Positions 32,794 through 42,422 of a stretch of DNA of 64,000 bases are shown here, one piece after another (position 1 is the first letter of the stretch; each line of letters opens with the position of its first letter). The notes under the pieces were generated by a model, which was not told where the DNA came from, made no database searches, and worked only from the letters and a program-made list of their open reading frames with translations. This DNA is from Nitrospirota bacterium (GTDB taxonomy: Bacteria > Nitrospirota > Thermodesulfovibrionia > Thermodesulfovibrionales > UBA1546), in the NCBI GenBank assembly GCA_016208915.1, contig JACQXE010000004.1, positions 1 through 64,000 of the forward strand, given 5' to 3'. Position numbers and translations under genes: made by a program.

Positions 32794-33984
32794 CTATGTT
32801 AACCTGCTTACAGCCTCTCTGATCCTGTCCAATCCTTTTTTGATGTTATCTATTGAAGTTGCATAAGACAGCCGTATGTAATCATCATTTCCGAACGCCT
32901 CTCCATGCACAAGGGCAACATTTGCCTTTTCAAGAAAATAAATTGCAAGGTCTGATGAAGAAGATATTTTATTTCCATCTGTATGCCTGCCGTATAACTT
33001 TGACGTGTTTGGAAATGCATAAAATGCCCCTGTTGGTGTGAGACAGCTTATGCCTGAGATGGCATTAAGCTCAGTAACCAGAAACTTTCTCCTTTTGTCG
33101 AATTCAGCAAGCATTGTATTTATAAAATCCTGCGGTCCTCTTAATGCCTCAACTGCTGCCTTCTGTGCAATTGATGTTGGATTTGATGTAGACTGGCTCT
33201 GGATATTTGTCATTGCCTTGATTATATCCTTAGTACCTGCAGTATAACCAATCCTCCATCCTGTCATTGCATATGACTTTGAGAGCCCATTCACAATAAG
33301 CGTCCTCTGCTTTATATCTTTACTAAGAGATGCGATGCTTATATGTGTAAAGCCATCGTATGTAAGTTTTTCATATATCTCATCAGAGATTACATAGAGA
33401 TTATGTTTTATAGCAATCTCAGCAATCCCTTCAAGCGTTTTTTTATCATAAGTCACCCCAGTTGGATTTGACGGAGAATTCAGGATTATTGCCTTTGTCT
33501 TTTTTGTGATATGCGATTCAAACACATCAGGCTTAAGCATGAAGTTATCTTTTTCATTGGTCTTAATAAAAACAGGTATTGCGTCATTCAGGATAACCTG
33601 ATCAGGATAGGAGACCCAGTAAGGGGAAGGGATTATTACTTCATCACCTTTTCCATAGAGTGCCTGTGCAATATTATAAAGGCTGTGCTTTGCACCGCAT
33701 GATACAATTATCTCATCACGGGTATAATCAAGATTATTATCCTTTTTGAATTTTTCTATGATTGCATCCTTTAACGGGTCTATGCCTCCAACAGGTGTGT
33801 ATTTTGTAAAGCCTTCCCTTATTGCCTTTATAGCAGCCTCTTTTATATTTTCAGGCGTATCAAAATCAGGCTCGCCTACTCCGAAATTAACGATATCAAT
33901 CCCAGATGCCTTCATTGCCTTTGCCTTTGCATCCATTGCAAGGGTTGGTGATGGCTTAATCTTTCCTGCCCTTTCAGAAAGCAT
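32794..33984 (-). CDS. Class I PLP-dependent aminotransferase (aspartate aminotransferase type)
   Basis: This 396-aa enzyme has NFGVGEPDFDTPENIKEAA near the start, the substrate/cofactor segments SPSNPTG and SDEIYEKLTY, the PLP lysine in NGLSKSYAMTGWRIGY, and a C-terminal RLSYATS with the carboxylate-binding Arg. This fits aspartate/prephenate aminotransferases of the Ib subgroup, which make aspartate or aromatic amino-acid precursors. GGAGG precedes the ATG. It leads the operon with DUF151 and recO. The exact amino-acid specificity is not visible. Confidence 0.92.
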   Translation of the reverse strand: MLSERAGKIKPSPTLAMDAKAKAMKASGIDIVNFGVGEPDFDTPENIKEAAIKAIREGFTKYTPVGGIDPLKDAIIEKFKKDNNLDYTRDEIIVSCGAKHSLYNIAQALYGKGDEVIIPSPYWVSYPDQVILNDAIPVFIKTNEKDNFMLKPDVFESHITKKTKAIILNSPSNPTGVTYDKKTLEGIAEIAIKHNLYVISDEIYEKLTYDGFTHISIASLSKDIKQRTLIVNGLSKSYAMTGWRIGYTAGTKDIIKAMTNIQSQSTSNPTSIAQKAAVEALRGPQDFINTMLAEFDKRRKFLVTELNAISGISCLTPTGAFYAFPNTSKLYGRHTDGNKISSSSDLAIYFLEKANVALVHGEAFGNDDYIRLSYATSIDNIKKGLDRIREAVSRLT

Positions 33985-34423
33985 AAAAACCTCCTCCGTT
34001 TCTAAAAATATTTAAATTCATAGAGACAGGATATAACATTTTCACTCATTCTCGGTCGTTCCGACCTCCGAGGTATTTTACCTCTTTATTATTTGTATTT
34101 TATACTGCCGGAATATCGGCAAAATAATGCCGCTCAAATATTATATCCTATCTCTAAAATCATGGTTTAGTAATGGCTATTTTAAAACATTCAAAGTTTT
34201 TAATAAAGAGTTCATGAAGGTCAAATGGCTCTAACCAAAATATTTTCTCTTTAAAAAACTTGACATTACCTTCATTAGAAGTTATTTTATCGAAGAAAAT
34301 GAGATTTGATTTCGTCTATTATTATGTCTTTTCTTCCATATCCATTAGTATCTTTTCTGTTATTATCTGTTATGAATCAGCCATCTATTTTAAAATCAAG
34401 GGGAAAAGGGGAGGTAAAAAATA
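33985..34423. other. Divergent intergenic region
   Basis: This 439-base spacer holds repeat copy 4 (34021-34156), then about 260 AT-rich bases. No gene or tRNA is seen there. The promoter for the binding-protein gene must lie near its right end; a GGGGAGG ribosome site is at 34408-34414. Part of 34300-34380 is pyrimidine-rich on the plus strand, without a clear regulatory motif. Confidence 0.5.
34021..34156. repeat. Dispersed inverted-repeat element, copy 4 (short type)
   Basis: The outer arms TAGAGACAGGATATAACATTTT and AAATATTATATCCTATCTCTA pair along nearly their full length. The core has TCTCGGTCGTTCCGACCTCCGAGG and GGAATATCGGCAAAATAATG. Instead of the C-rich/G-rich stem of copies 1-3 it has an AT-rich middle (CTTTATTATTTGTATTTTAT), which it shares with copy 5. 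Confidence 0.9.
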
Positions 34424-35386
34424 ATGGGAATAGCTAAAAAGTTTTTTGTTTTTGCAATATTTTTTTTGAGCATCACCCTATTTTCTGTGAATGCGAGAGC
34501 TGAGAAAAAAATTGGTATCCTTATGTTTAGTGAAGAGAGCCGCTATAACGAGGCGTCAAAAGGCATGATGGATCAGCTCAAAGAAAATGGTTTTGGAGAG
34601 CCCAGCGTAAAGTTCATTATAGAAAATGCAGGAGGCAACAAAGCAAAAGCAGCAGAACTGGTGCAGAAATTCGCTGCAGCAAAGATGGATTTGATTTTTA
34701 CATTAGGCACTTCTGCAACCATAGCTGTTTCACGCGAGATTACGGACGTGCCGATAGTATTTGGCATGGTTTATGATCCTGTAGGAGCAGGGATAGCCAA
34801 GGATTGGAAGAGTTCAGGCAACAACACTACCGGCGTAAGCCCTAATGTTCCAATGTCAATAATAATGGATCGACTGAAAGAGCTTGTTGCAGTAAAGAGA
34901 TTGGCAGTGCTCTACTCTCCCGGTGAAAAAAATTCAGAGATACAACTCAAAAATCTTCAGGAAATTCAAGCGGATTATAAGCTCAAGGTTATTCCGGTTC
35001 CCTTGACCAAAACAGAAGAAGCTTCCCAACTCCTGTCAGAGGTCGTACGCACATCAGACGCAATTTATTTTACCGGCAGTAATCTGGTCAGCACTGTTAT
35101 TCCAATAACCATAGATATGGCGAATAAGGCAAAAGTCGTTACTATAAGCCATCTTGAAGACATAGTAGAGAAAGGGGCTTTGCTGGGCGTATGCCCGGAT
35201 AGCTATCTTCTTGGCCGTCATGCAGGGGAAAAGGCAATAAAGATATTAAAGGGGGCTAAGCCGTCATCCATTCCTATTGAATCTATGAAAGAATATGATT
35301 TAATGATTAACATGAAGACAGCAAAGGCAGGACAGTTTCAGATTCCGCCTGAATTTATGAAAAAGGTAAAGAGGAAAATACAATAA
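34424..35386 (+). CDS. ABC-type periplasmic substrate-binding protein (TrpX-like)
   Basis: This 320-aa protein has a signal peptide (to about residue 27) and the ABC_sub_bind fold: KIGILMFSEESRYNEASKGMMDQL, TLGTSATIAVSREITDVPIVFGMVYDP, TGVSPNVP, and GRHAGEKAIKILKGAKPSSIP. Family members bind amino acids or other small ligands, and some serve as sensor inputs rather than transport. No permease or ATPase gene adjoins. The next gene downstream is a membrane histidine kinase, so this may supply a ligand signal to it. Confidence 0.88.
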   Translation: MGIAKKFFVFAIFFLSITLFSVNARAEKKIGILMFSEESRYNEASKGMMDQLKENGFGEPSVKFIIENAGGNKAKAAELVQKFAAAKMDLIFTLGTSATIAVSREITDVPIVFGMVYDPVGAGIAKDWKSSGNNTTGVSPNVPMSIIMDRLKELVAVKRLAVLYSPGEKNSEIQLKNLQEIQADYKLKVIPVPLTKTEEASQLLSEVVRTSDAIYFTGSNLVSTVIPITIDMANKAKVVTISHLEDIVEKGALLGVCPDSYLLGRHAGEKAIKILKGAKPSSIPIESMKEYDLMINMKTAKAGQFQIPPEFMKKVKRKIQ

Positions 35387-35410
35387 CTATATATAAAACC
35401 TTAACTATGC

Positions 35411-36604
35411 TTGAATAGAATACTGACAATGTTCAAAGAAAAATATAGACAAAGCTTACAGTTCAGATTTTTGCTTTTTATATTAGCTATTCTTCTGCTC
35501 AGCACTACTATATTAAGCATTGTTATCTCAGCAAACGAAAGAACAGTGTTGATAAACTCCTTGAAACTCCAAGGCCAAAAACGTGCTGCTTTCATCGCTA
35601 AACTCAGCATAGACCCTCTGCTTGCAAACAATACCATTCAATTGGATACTATTGTAAATGATTCAAATAAAGAAGATTTTATATATACCATCATTCAGGA
35701 CACCAAAGGCAACCTGCTAACTTCCCAATATGCCAGTATTAATCATGGGTCGCCCAAAATTATGGCTGTTCTTTCAAAGCTATCAAAAGACACTGAGTTG
35801 CAAGATATTATAAGTGCTATCAAAAAAGCTGAGACTGTTATAGAACTCTCAGCCCCTATCATGATAGACATTAAACCTATCGGTAAAGTTATTATGGGCA
35901 TAACGTTACACAGAATCAATCAGCAGGTTTTAAAAACTATAATGTTTGTTATTACGCTTAACTTGGCTGTAGCGTTTGTACTTGGAATCGTATTGTTTAG
36001 TGCCTCAAAAAGAATAGTCTTGACGCCGATTGCTGAACTTGCCCGAGCAACCTCGGCACTTGCAGATGGAGATCTATCTACACAGGTCAGGATTAAAGCA
36101 ACAGGAGAGATACAGACACTGGTAGACAGTTTTAATAAAATGGCTGCAGACCTTAAGAAGACTATGGTCTCTAAAGAAGCGCTGGAAGACAGCGAGGAAA
36201 AATTTCGGGCAATCACAACTACTGCAACAGATGCTGTAATTCTAATGAATCATGAGGGGAAAATAGAGTATTGGAATCCTGTAGCAGAAAAGATTTTTGG
36301 TTATAGCAGAGATGAAATAAAAGGCAAAGAATTCCATCTAATCATTGCCCCTGAAAGATATCATAATGCCTACAGGGAAGGCTTCAGAAAATTTGCAAGA
36401 ACCGGTGAAGGCCCTGCCATCGGAAATACACTTGAATTTATGGCTGTTAGGAAGGACGGAACAGAATTTCCGATTAAGGTTTCTGTTTCTGCCATTCAAA
36501 GAAAAGGGCAATGGTATGCTGTCGGGATAGTGCGTGATATCACTGAACGCAAGCAGACAGAAGAAGCACTGAAGGATTCTGAAAAAAATACCGAGACCTT
36601 GTAG
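35411..36604 (+). CDS. Hybrid histidine kinase, N-terminal part (sensor, HAMP, PAS) before frameshift
   Basis: The track's start is TTG 35411; ATG 35429 (MFKEKYRQ) is the more natural start. The product has one membrane helix, a periplasmic sensor region (about 40-170), a second helix, HAMP (about 195-250, PIAELARATSALADGDLS) and a PAS domain (about 265-385). It ends abruptly in SEKNTETL-stop. One frame over, the sequence continues KKYRDLVDNALVGIYRTDLK and runs without a break into the next ORF. The shift lies at GAAAAAAATACC (about 36581-36592), an A7 run. This is one gene interrupted by indel, sequencing slip, or recoding. Confidence 0.85.
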   Translation: MNRILTMFKEKYRQSLQFRFLLFILAILLLSTTILSIVISANERTVLINSLKLQGQKRAAFIAKLSIDPLLANNTIQLDTIVNDSNKEDFIYTIIQDTKGNLLTSQYASINHGSPKIMAVLSKLSKDTELQDIISAIKKAETVIELSAPIMIDIKPIGKVIMGITLHRINQQVLKTIMFVITLNLAVAFVLGIVLFSASKRIVLTPIAELARATSALADGDLSTQVRIKATGEIQTLVDSFNKMAADLKKTMVSKEALEDSEEKFRAITTTATDAVILMNHEGKIEYWNPVAEKIFGYSRDEIKGKEFHLIIAPERYHNAYREGFRKFARTGEGPAIGNTLEFMAVRKDGTEFPIKVSVSAIQRKGQWYAVGIVRDITERKQTEEALKDSEKNTETL

Positions 36605-38061
36605 ATAACGCCCTTGTAGGAATTTACAGAACTGATCTGAAAGGTAATTTCCTCTATGCTAACGATGCCTTGGTAAAGATTTTTGAAGCCGAATCACCTG
36701 AAAAATTAATCTCAACGAATGCTATATCAAGATATAAAAACCTTAAGGATCGCGGGGTTTTGATTGAAAATCTTAAGAGTAAAAATCAAATTGACCACTT
36801 CGAACTTGAAATGGTTACAATGTCAGGAAAACCCGTAAATGTACTTATAAGCGCAAAACTGGAAAATGATATCATATCAGGGATGGTCATGGATATCACT
36901 GAGCACAAGAAACTTGAAGCCAAGCTTATACATGCCCAGAAGATGGAGACAGTCGGCACGCTTGCAGGGGGTGTTGCCCATGATTTCAATAATATCCTCA
37001 CGGCAATAATAGGGTACGGAAATCTCTTAAAGATGAAAATGAAAAACGATGACCCGCTTCTGCATTTTACAGAACAGATACTTTCCTCATCAGAAAGGGC
37101 TGCTAACCTCGTACGCAATCTTCTTGCATTCAGCAGAAAGCAGATAACAAATCCAAGACCATTAAATATAAATGAGATAGTAAATAGAGTTGAGAACCTA
37201 TTACGACGGATTATTGGCGAGGATATTGAGCTGAAAATAACGCTTACAGATGAAGATTTAACAGTAATTGTAGACAGCGGTCAGATAGAGCAGGTTTTGA
37301 TGAATCTTGCAACAAATGCAAGGGATGCTATGCCAAATGGAGGCACATTGACCATATGTACAGAACTTACAAAACCGGATGAAGAATTCATAACAGTAAA
37401 TAACCACGAAAAAGCATGGAGGTATGCTTTAATCTCTGTTTCAGACACAGGCATCGGAATGGATAAAGATACAAAGGATAAGATATTTGAGCCATTCTTT
37501 ACAACCAAAGAGGTCGGCAAAGGGACAGGTCTTGGGTTGTCAATAGTATATGGAATAGTCCAACAACACGATGGATTTATTGATTATTATAGCGAGCTCG
37601 GTAAAGGAACAACATTCAAGATATATCTGCCTGTTATTAAATTAAAGGATACTGTACAGACAAAATCAGCAGAGATTACTGAAGTAAAAGGCGGGACTGA
37701 AACAATACTCCTGGCAGAAGACGAGGAAAAGGTTAGAACAATCGCAAAGACTGTGCTTGAGGAGGCTGGATATAAAGTTATAGAGGCTTTAGATGGTGAG
37801 GATGCAATAAACAAGTTTATTGAGAATAAAGACAAGGTTCAGTTTCTTTTGTTTGACATAATAATGCCTAAGATGAGTGGCAGGACAGCATTCGAAAAGA
37901 TAAAAGAAATAAGACCTGATATAAAAGTATTGTTTGTAAGTGGCTATTCTGCTGATTTCATACATGAGAAGGAAATCCTTGAACAAGGATTAAACTTTAT
38001 GTCTAAACCTATAACACCAACAGCACTCCTAACAAGGGTCAGAGAAGTGCTGGATGATTAA
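36590..38061 (+). CDS. Hybrid histidine kinase, C-terminal part (PAS, kinase, receiver) after frameshift
   Basis: Downstream of the A7 run the frame reads YRDLVDNALVGIYRTDLKGN (a second PAS). A HisKA domain follows ([19 protein letters not shown]), then an HATPase ([17 protein letters not shown]) and a receiver domain (LLAEDEEKVRTIA, LLFDIIMPKMSG). The track's ATG at 36670 has no ribosome site and cuts the PAS domain, so it is not a real start. The kinase and receiver domains are closely similar to the protein at 26.8-28.6 kb, but without the palindromic insert. Together with 35411-36604 it would make a protein of about 880 aa. Confidence 0.85.
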
Positions 38062-38062
38062 T

Positions 38063-38770
38063 TCAGGGTTCCCTCATCTTTAACAATGCCTCTTTTGCAG
38101 CCAGAGTCTCAGCCTCTTTTTTGCTTCTTCCTGTGCCCTGCCCTAATTTATCGTCCCTGATAAAGACTTCAACAGTAAATATCTTTTTATGTTCTTCGCC
38201 TTCCTGTTTCACCACCCTGTATTCTGGCAGCACGCCAAATCTGAGCTGGCTTTCTTCCTGAAGGTCTGTCTTAAAATCAAAAAACTGTTCTGATGACAGA
38301 GCCATGTCCATCTTGCGCATCAAAAGCCTTAGCACGGCTTTCCGTGCTTCATCATAGCCTCCATCTGAATATATGGCGCCAAACACAGCTTCAATTGTAT
38401 TAGCAAGGATAGATTTTTTCTCTCTTCCTCCTGTCTCTTCTTCACCCTTTCCGAGTCTGACATGCAGTCCAAGACCTATTCCTCCAGCAACATCTGACAG
38501 AACAGATTCCTTTACAAGATATGACTTCATCTTTGACATCGTTGCCTCAGAATAACTTTTATCGTGCTTAAAAAGATATTCCACAACAATCAGACCCAAA
38601 ACAGAATCTCCCAAAAACTCAAGCCTTTCATTATGTGAAGGTGATATCTTGGGTCTCTCATGATGGAATGACTTGTGAGTAAGCGCCTTTAAAAGAAGTT
38701 CCTTGTCTTTAAAAGAATATCCGAGACTTTCTTCCAGTACTGTTATATTATGAACATCTTGCTTTGCCAT
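38063..38770 (-). CDS. rnc: Ribonuclease III
   Basis: The true start is ATG 38770 (MAKQDVHNITVLEESLG). The track extends it by 136 codons across the divergent yggS gene, which is not credible. The 235-aa enzyme has the signature NERLEFLGDSVLGL with its metal-binding acidic residues, a second acidic site in ANTIEAVFGAIY, and a C-terminal double-stranded RNA-binding domain (DFKTDLQEESQLRFG ... GTGRSKKEAETLAAKEAL). It cleaves dsRNA in rRNA processing and RNA turnover. It converges with the hybrid kinase gene. Confidence 0.95.
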   Translation of the reverse strand: MAKQDVHNITVLEESLGYSFKDKELLLKALTHKSFHHERPKISPSHNERLEFLGDSVLGLIVVEYLFKHDKSYSEATMSKMKSYLVKESVLSDVAGGIGLGLHVRLGKGEEETGGREKKSILANTIEAVFGAIYSDGGYDEARKAVLRLLMRKMDMALSSEQFFDFKTDLQEESQLRFGVLPEYRVVKQEGEEHKKIFTVEVFIRDDKLGQGTGRSKKEAETLAAKEALLKMREP

Positions 38771-38810
38771 TCTCAAATATAATACACTTGTGAACAATGA
38801 TGTCAAGATT

Positions 38811-39539
38811 ATGATAAAGCATACGCTTCTTGAAAACATAAAAAAGACATACAGGCGTATGTCTGATTCGGCAATAAGAGCAGAAAGGAATCCTGCAGAT
38901 ATAAAGCTCATCGCAGTCACAAAAATAGTAAGCATTGAAATGATAAGAGAGGCCATAGATGCTGGATTGAGGAGATTTGGAGAAAACAGGATACAGGAGG
39001 CGCAGAAAAAAGTTACGAGTGACGAGTTACGAGTAACAAACAATAGGATTGAGTGGCACCTTGTTGGACATCTGCAATCTAATAAGGCAAGGCTTGCTGT
39101 TGAGTTATTCGATCTCATCCACTCTGTTGATTCCATAGAGCTTGCAGTACTCCTAAACAAGCAGGCTGAAAAACTCAATAAAATACAGAAGATATTAGTT
39201 CAAGTAAAACTTTCAGATGAACAATCTAAGTCTGGAATTTCAAAAGATAATTTACTTGATACATTAAGCAGTATTCAGGGCTTGAATCATTTGGATATTC
39301 AGGGGCTCATGACAATCCCGCCTTTTTTTGACGACTCTGAGATGGCAAGGCCATATTTTAAAGAGTTGTGCGCATTAAGAGATAGAATTAATGAGTTACG
39401 AGTTACGGGTTACGAGTTGCGGGAACTTTCGATGGGAATGTCAAATGACTTTGAAGTCGCAATCGAAGAAGGCGCGACAATGGTAAGAATCGGGGCTGCA
39501 ATATTCGGAGAAAGAGCCATAAAAAAGGAGGTAAAATGA
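38811..39539 (+). CDS. yggS: PLP homeostasis protein, YggS/PLPBP family
   Basis: This protein of about 242 aa has IKLIAVTKIVSIEMIREAI (PLP lysine), FGENRIQEA, IEWHLVGHLQSNKA and LSMGMSNDFEVAIEEGATMVRIGAAIFG. It binds pyridoxal phosphate without catalysing a reaction and keeps PLP levels in balance. ATG 38811 is preferred over the track's GTG 38790; no clear ribosome site is seen for either. Two in-frame GTTACGAG repeats (39012-39037 and 39393-39422) add extra residues. It overlaps proC by four bases (ATGA). Confidence 0.92.
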   Translation: MIKHTLLENIKKTYRRMSDSAIRAERNPADIKLIAVTKIVSIEMIREAIDAGLRRFGENRIQEAQKKVTSDELRVTNNRIEWHLVGHLQSNKARLAVELFDLIHSVDSIELAVLLNKQAEKLNKIQKILVQVKLSDEQSKSGISKDNLLDTLSSIQGLNHLDIQGLMTIPPFFDDSEMARPYFKELCALRDRINELRVTGYELRELSMGMSNDFEVAIEEGATMVRIGAAIFGERAIKKEVK

Positions 39540-40333
39540 TAGGTTTTATCGGCGGTGGAAATATGGCAGAGGCGTTAATAAAGGGGATCAGGGGCAAGGC
39601 CCAAGGGGCAAGGGAAAAAATACTTGTATCTGAGCCAAGAGAAGAGAGGAAAAAATACCTTGAGCAGGCATATAGCGTAAAGACAACATCTGACAATAAA
39701 GAGGTTGCATCATTGTGTGATATAATCATTCTTGCAGTCAAACCCAAGAATATGGCTACAGTGCTCACTGAGATTAAAGAGCTGATAACAGATAAAAAGA
39801 CCGTGGTCTCAATAGCAGCAGGGATCACACTTTCATACCTGCAATCAAGACTGAATACCAAAAAACTAATCCGTGTCATGCCAAACACCCCTGCCCTTGT
39901 TCAGGAGGGAATGTCTGTGATGTCATTATGTGAATGTTTCTCTGACAGGGATATAGCTGCTATTCGAGACATCTTCATGTCAATCGGCAGGGTGCTTACC
40001 CTCCCAGAAAAATATATGGATGCGGTGACCGCCCTTTCCGGCAGCGGGCCTGCATTCATTGCATTATTTGTAGAATCGCTGGTAGATAGTGGGGTAAAAT
40101 TAGGACTCAGCAGAGACAATTCCTCTGAACTTGCGATACAGACACTCATCGGTACTGCGCGGCTTCTCGAAGAAGGCATGTCTCCTGAAAGACTCAGAGA
40201 AATGGTAACATCACCTGGAGGCACAACTGCAGCCGGATTGAAGGTCTTTGAAGAAAAAGGACTTAAGAATATCGTACTCAATGTCCTTGAGGCAGCAAAG
40301 ACAAGGGCAGAAGAGTTGGGAAGGAGGGAATAA
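39536..40333 (+). CDS. proC: Pyrroline-5-carboxylate reductase
   Basis: This 265-aa enzyme has the N-terminal NAD(P)-binding IGFIGGGNMAEALIKG, then VIILAVKPK-like IIILAVKPKNM, VMPNTPALVQEG, and the C-terminal substrate region TALSGSGPAFIALFVESLVDSGVKLGLS with SPGGTTAAGL. It makes the last step of proline synthesis. Residues 20-27 (RGKAQGAR) are encoded by GGGGCAAGG repeats and look like an insertion. It is translationally coupled to yggS (ATGA) and to yggT (shared base). Confidence 0.95.
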   Translation: MIGFIGGGNMAEALIKGIRGKAQGAREKILVSEPREERKKYLEQAYSVKTTSDNKEVASLCDIIILAVKPKNMATVLTEIKELITDKKTVVSIAAGITLSYLQSRLNTKKLIRVMPNTPALVQEGMSVMSLCECFSDRDIAAIRDIFMSIGRVLTLPEKYMDAVTALSGSGPAFIALFVESLVDSGVKLGLSRDNSSELAIQTLIGTARLLEEGMSPERLREMVTSPGGTTAAGLKVFEEKGLKNIVLNVLEAAKTRAEELGRRE

Positions 40334-40629
40334 TGTTCTTATTTGAGAACCTTATTATCGCTGTTGCAAACATAAGCGACATCGGTCTTGATGTCTATAA
40401 ATGGATTGTAATAATTTCTGCCATAATAAGCTGGGTAAACCCTGACCCATATAATCCTATTGTGAGATTTCTTCATGCTGTAACAGAGCCTGTTTACAGG
40501 CCAATAAGAAGACTGATAGGTTACAGATTAGGACCGATTGACATTTCCCCTTTAATAGTGATTCTTGTTATTATATTTCTTCAAAAATTCCTGATAAAAT
40601 CTTTGATAGATTTTGCTAATAAATTATAA
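40333..40629 (+). CDS. yggT: YggT-family membrane protein
   Basis: This 98-aa protein has two hydrophobic segments and the YggT signature INPDPYNPIVRFL-like WVNPDPYNPIVRFLHAVTEPVYRPIRRLI. YggT proteins are inner-membrane proteins linked to cell division and osmotic or potassium homeostasis; their exact role is unsettled. Its start overlaps the proC stop. The yggS-proC-yggT-divIVA order is conserved in many bacteria and supports the call. Confidence 0.92.
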   Translation: MFLFENLIIAVANISDIGLDVYKWIVIISAIISWVNPDPYNPIVRFLHAVTEPVYRPIRRLIGYRLGPIDISPLIVILVIIFLQKFLIKSLIDFANKL

Positions 40630-40640
40630 AGGAGGTATTT

Positions 40641-41120
40641 ATGCGAATTACCCCGCTGGACATCCAGCAAAAACAGTTTCCCATGAAGTTCAGGGGTTTT
40701 GACGTAGAAGAGGTATATGCATTCCTTGAGGTCATACGTGAAGAGATGGAAGAACTGCTCAGAGAAAATGCATCATTAAAAGAGGCTGTTCAGAGGGCCG
40801 AAAACCAGATCAAGGAATACAAGGATATGGAGACTACCCTCAGGGAAACTCTGATGACTGCCCAGCAGATGGTTGAGGATTATAAAACAAATGCGAGAAA
40901 AGAGGCAGAGCTTCTGGTAAGAGAGTCAGAGATTAGGGCAGATGGAGTGCTAAGAGAGGCACAGGAAAAGGTTATCAAAATACACGAGGATATTGTTGAC
41001 CTGAAGGGAATAAGGGTGCACTTCAAGGAAGAACTCAAGAGAATGATAGAGAGCCACCTCAAGATGCTCGAGTTCGATAAGGAAAGAGAAGGCGAAGAAT
41101 CGCGCAGGGAAGAAGAATAA
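40641..41120 (+). CDS. DivIVA-domain protein
   Basis: This 159-aa protein begins with the DivIVA membrane-binding motif (MRITPLDIQQKQFPMKFRGFDVEEVYAFLE) and continues as one long coiled coil to the end (EEMEELLRENASLKEAVQRAENQI). DivIVA-type proteins assemble at curved membrane or division sites and organise partner proteins. In Gram-negative bacteria this shorter form is less studied. AAAGGAGGTATTT precedes the ATG. It sits in the yggS-proC-yggT cluster, directly before hisS. Confidence 0.92.
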   Translation: MRITPLDIQQKQFPMKFRGFDVEEVYAFLEVIREEMEELLRENASLKEAVQRAENQIKEYKDMETTLRETLMTAQQMVEDYKTNARKEAELLVRESEIRADGVLREAQEKVIKIHEDIVDLKGIRVHFKEELKRMIESHLKMLEFDKEREGEESRREEE

Positions 41121-41122
41121 AA

Positions 41123-42382
41123 GTGAAGTATACTGCCCTTAAGGGTATCCATGACATATTCCCTCCTGACATATACATATGGAAAAAAGTGGAATCAGTT
41201 GCAGAGGAAGTATTATCCTCTTACGGATTCCATGAGATAAGGGTCCCCATTATAGAATCAACCGACATATTCATAAGGAGCATAGGCGAGACCACTGATA
41301 TTGTCGAAAAAGAGATGTACACCTTTCCTGATAAGGCTGGAAGGAGCATTACCCTCAGGCCCGAAGGCACAGCGCCTGTGGTAAGAAGCTATATCGAAAA
41401 TCATCTTTATAATATGCCCTCCCCTCAGAAATTCTTTTATGCAGGTCCCATGTTCAGATACGAAAGGCCTCAGAAAGGGAGATTCAGGCAGTTCTATCAG
41501 ATCGGGGCAGAAGCATTTGGCGCTGCAGAGCCGAAACTCGATGCAGAGATAATCTCTATGCTGAAACTTTTTCTTGAAAGACTCAGCTTAAAAGAACTGA
41601 ATTTCGAGGTCAATTCCATAGGATGCGAAATGTGCCGTCCTGATTACAAAAAGGCCTTAACCGCTTTTTTGGGTGACAGGACCGATGCACTCTGTCCTGA
41701 CTGCCAGAGAAGACACAGCCATAATCCCTTGCGAATCCTCGACTGCAAGGTCAATGCGTGCATCGAATTAAGAAAAGGCGCTCCTCAGGTCACAAATTAT
41801 CTCTGCAAAGAATGCAAAGAACATTTCGGGGAACTTCTTGCACTTTTAAAACTTTTAAACATCTCTCATATAATTAACCCGAACATGGTAAGGGGGTTAG
41901 ATTACTATACAAGGACAACATTCGAAGTAACGAGCGAACACCTCGGCGCACAGAAAGCAGTTGCGGCAGGAGGAAGATATGACAGGCTCGTTGAGGAATT
42001 CGGGGGCCCGCCAACCCCTGCAATAGGTTTTGCAATAGGTATGGAAAGGCTCGTGGAAATACTGAAAACCTGCCAATCTGAACTTGAAACTCCATCGCCA
42101 AAAATATTTTTTGCCACAATCGGCAGACAGGCTGACAGGGAAGGACTATCAATAGCCGAGAAACTTCGTTCAAAAGGCATTCAGGTCGAACTCGGATACG
42201 GTAATGCCTCTTTAAAAAGCCAGATCAGGAGGGCTGACAGACTCAACGCAGATTATGTATTCATCATCGGCGAGGACGAACTTAAGTCAGGCAGGATTAA
42301 ATGGAAAAAACTTAAAGATGCCTCTCATGGAGAGATCGGGATTGGGGAGATAGAGAGCTTCAGCGGGCTTTTTCAGAGTTAA
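41123..42382 (+). CDS. hisS: Histidyl-tRNA synthetase
   Basis: This 419-aa class II synthetase begins with GTG 41123 two bases after divIVA. It has motif 1 (FHEIRVPIIE), LRPEGTAPVVRSYI, motif 2 (MFRYERPQKGRFRQFYQIG), the histidine A motif MVRGLDYYTRTTFE, and motif 3 (AIGFAIGMERLVE). The C-terminal anticodon-binding domain starts at about residue 330 (KIFFATIGRQADREGLSIAEKL). It charges tRNA-His. The length is normal. Confidence 0.96.
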   Translation: MKYTALKGIHDIFPPDIYIWKKVESVAEEVLSSYGFHEIRVPIIESTDIFIRSIGETTDIVEKEMYTFPDKAGRSITLRPEGTAPVVRSYIENHLYNMPSPQKFFYAGPMFRYERPQKGRFRQFYQIGAEAFGAAEPKLDAEIISMLKLFLERLSLKELNFEVNSIGCEMCRPDYKKALTAFLGDRTDALCPDCQRRHSHNPLRILDCKVNACIELRKGAPQVTNYLCKECKEHFGELLALLKLLNISHIINPNMVRGLDYYTRTTFEVTSEHLGAQKAVAAGGRYDRLVEEFGGPPTPAIGFAIGMERLVEILKTCQSELETPSPKIFFATIGRQADREGLSIAEKLRSKGIQVELGYGNASLKSQIRRADRLNADYVFIIGEDELKSGRIKWKKLKDASHGEIGIGEIESFSGLFQS

Positions 42383-42422
42383 GGAAGCACAATAGATGAT
42401 GGGCATGTCCGCTTTTTTATCT

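Noticed and set aside
38771-39178. N-terminal extension of RNase III in the ORF track
   Set aside because: It runs antisense through yggS and has no RNase III homology; the conserved N-terminus MAKQDVHN starts at 38770.
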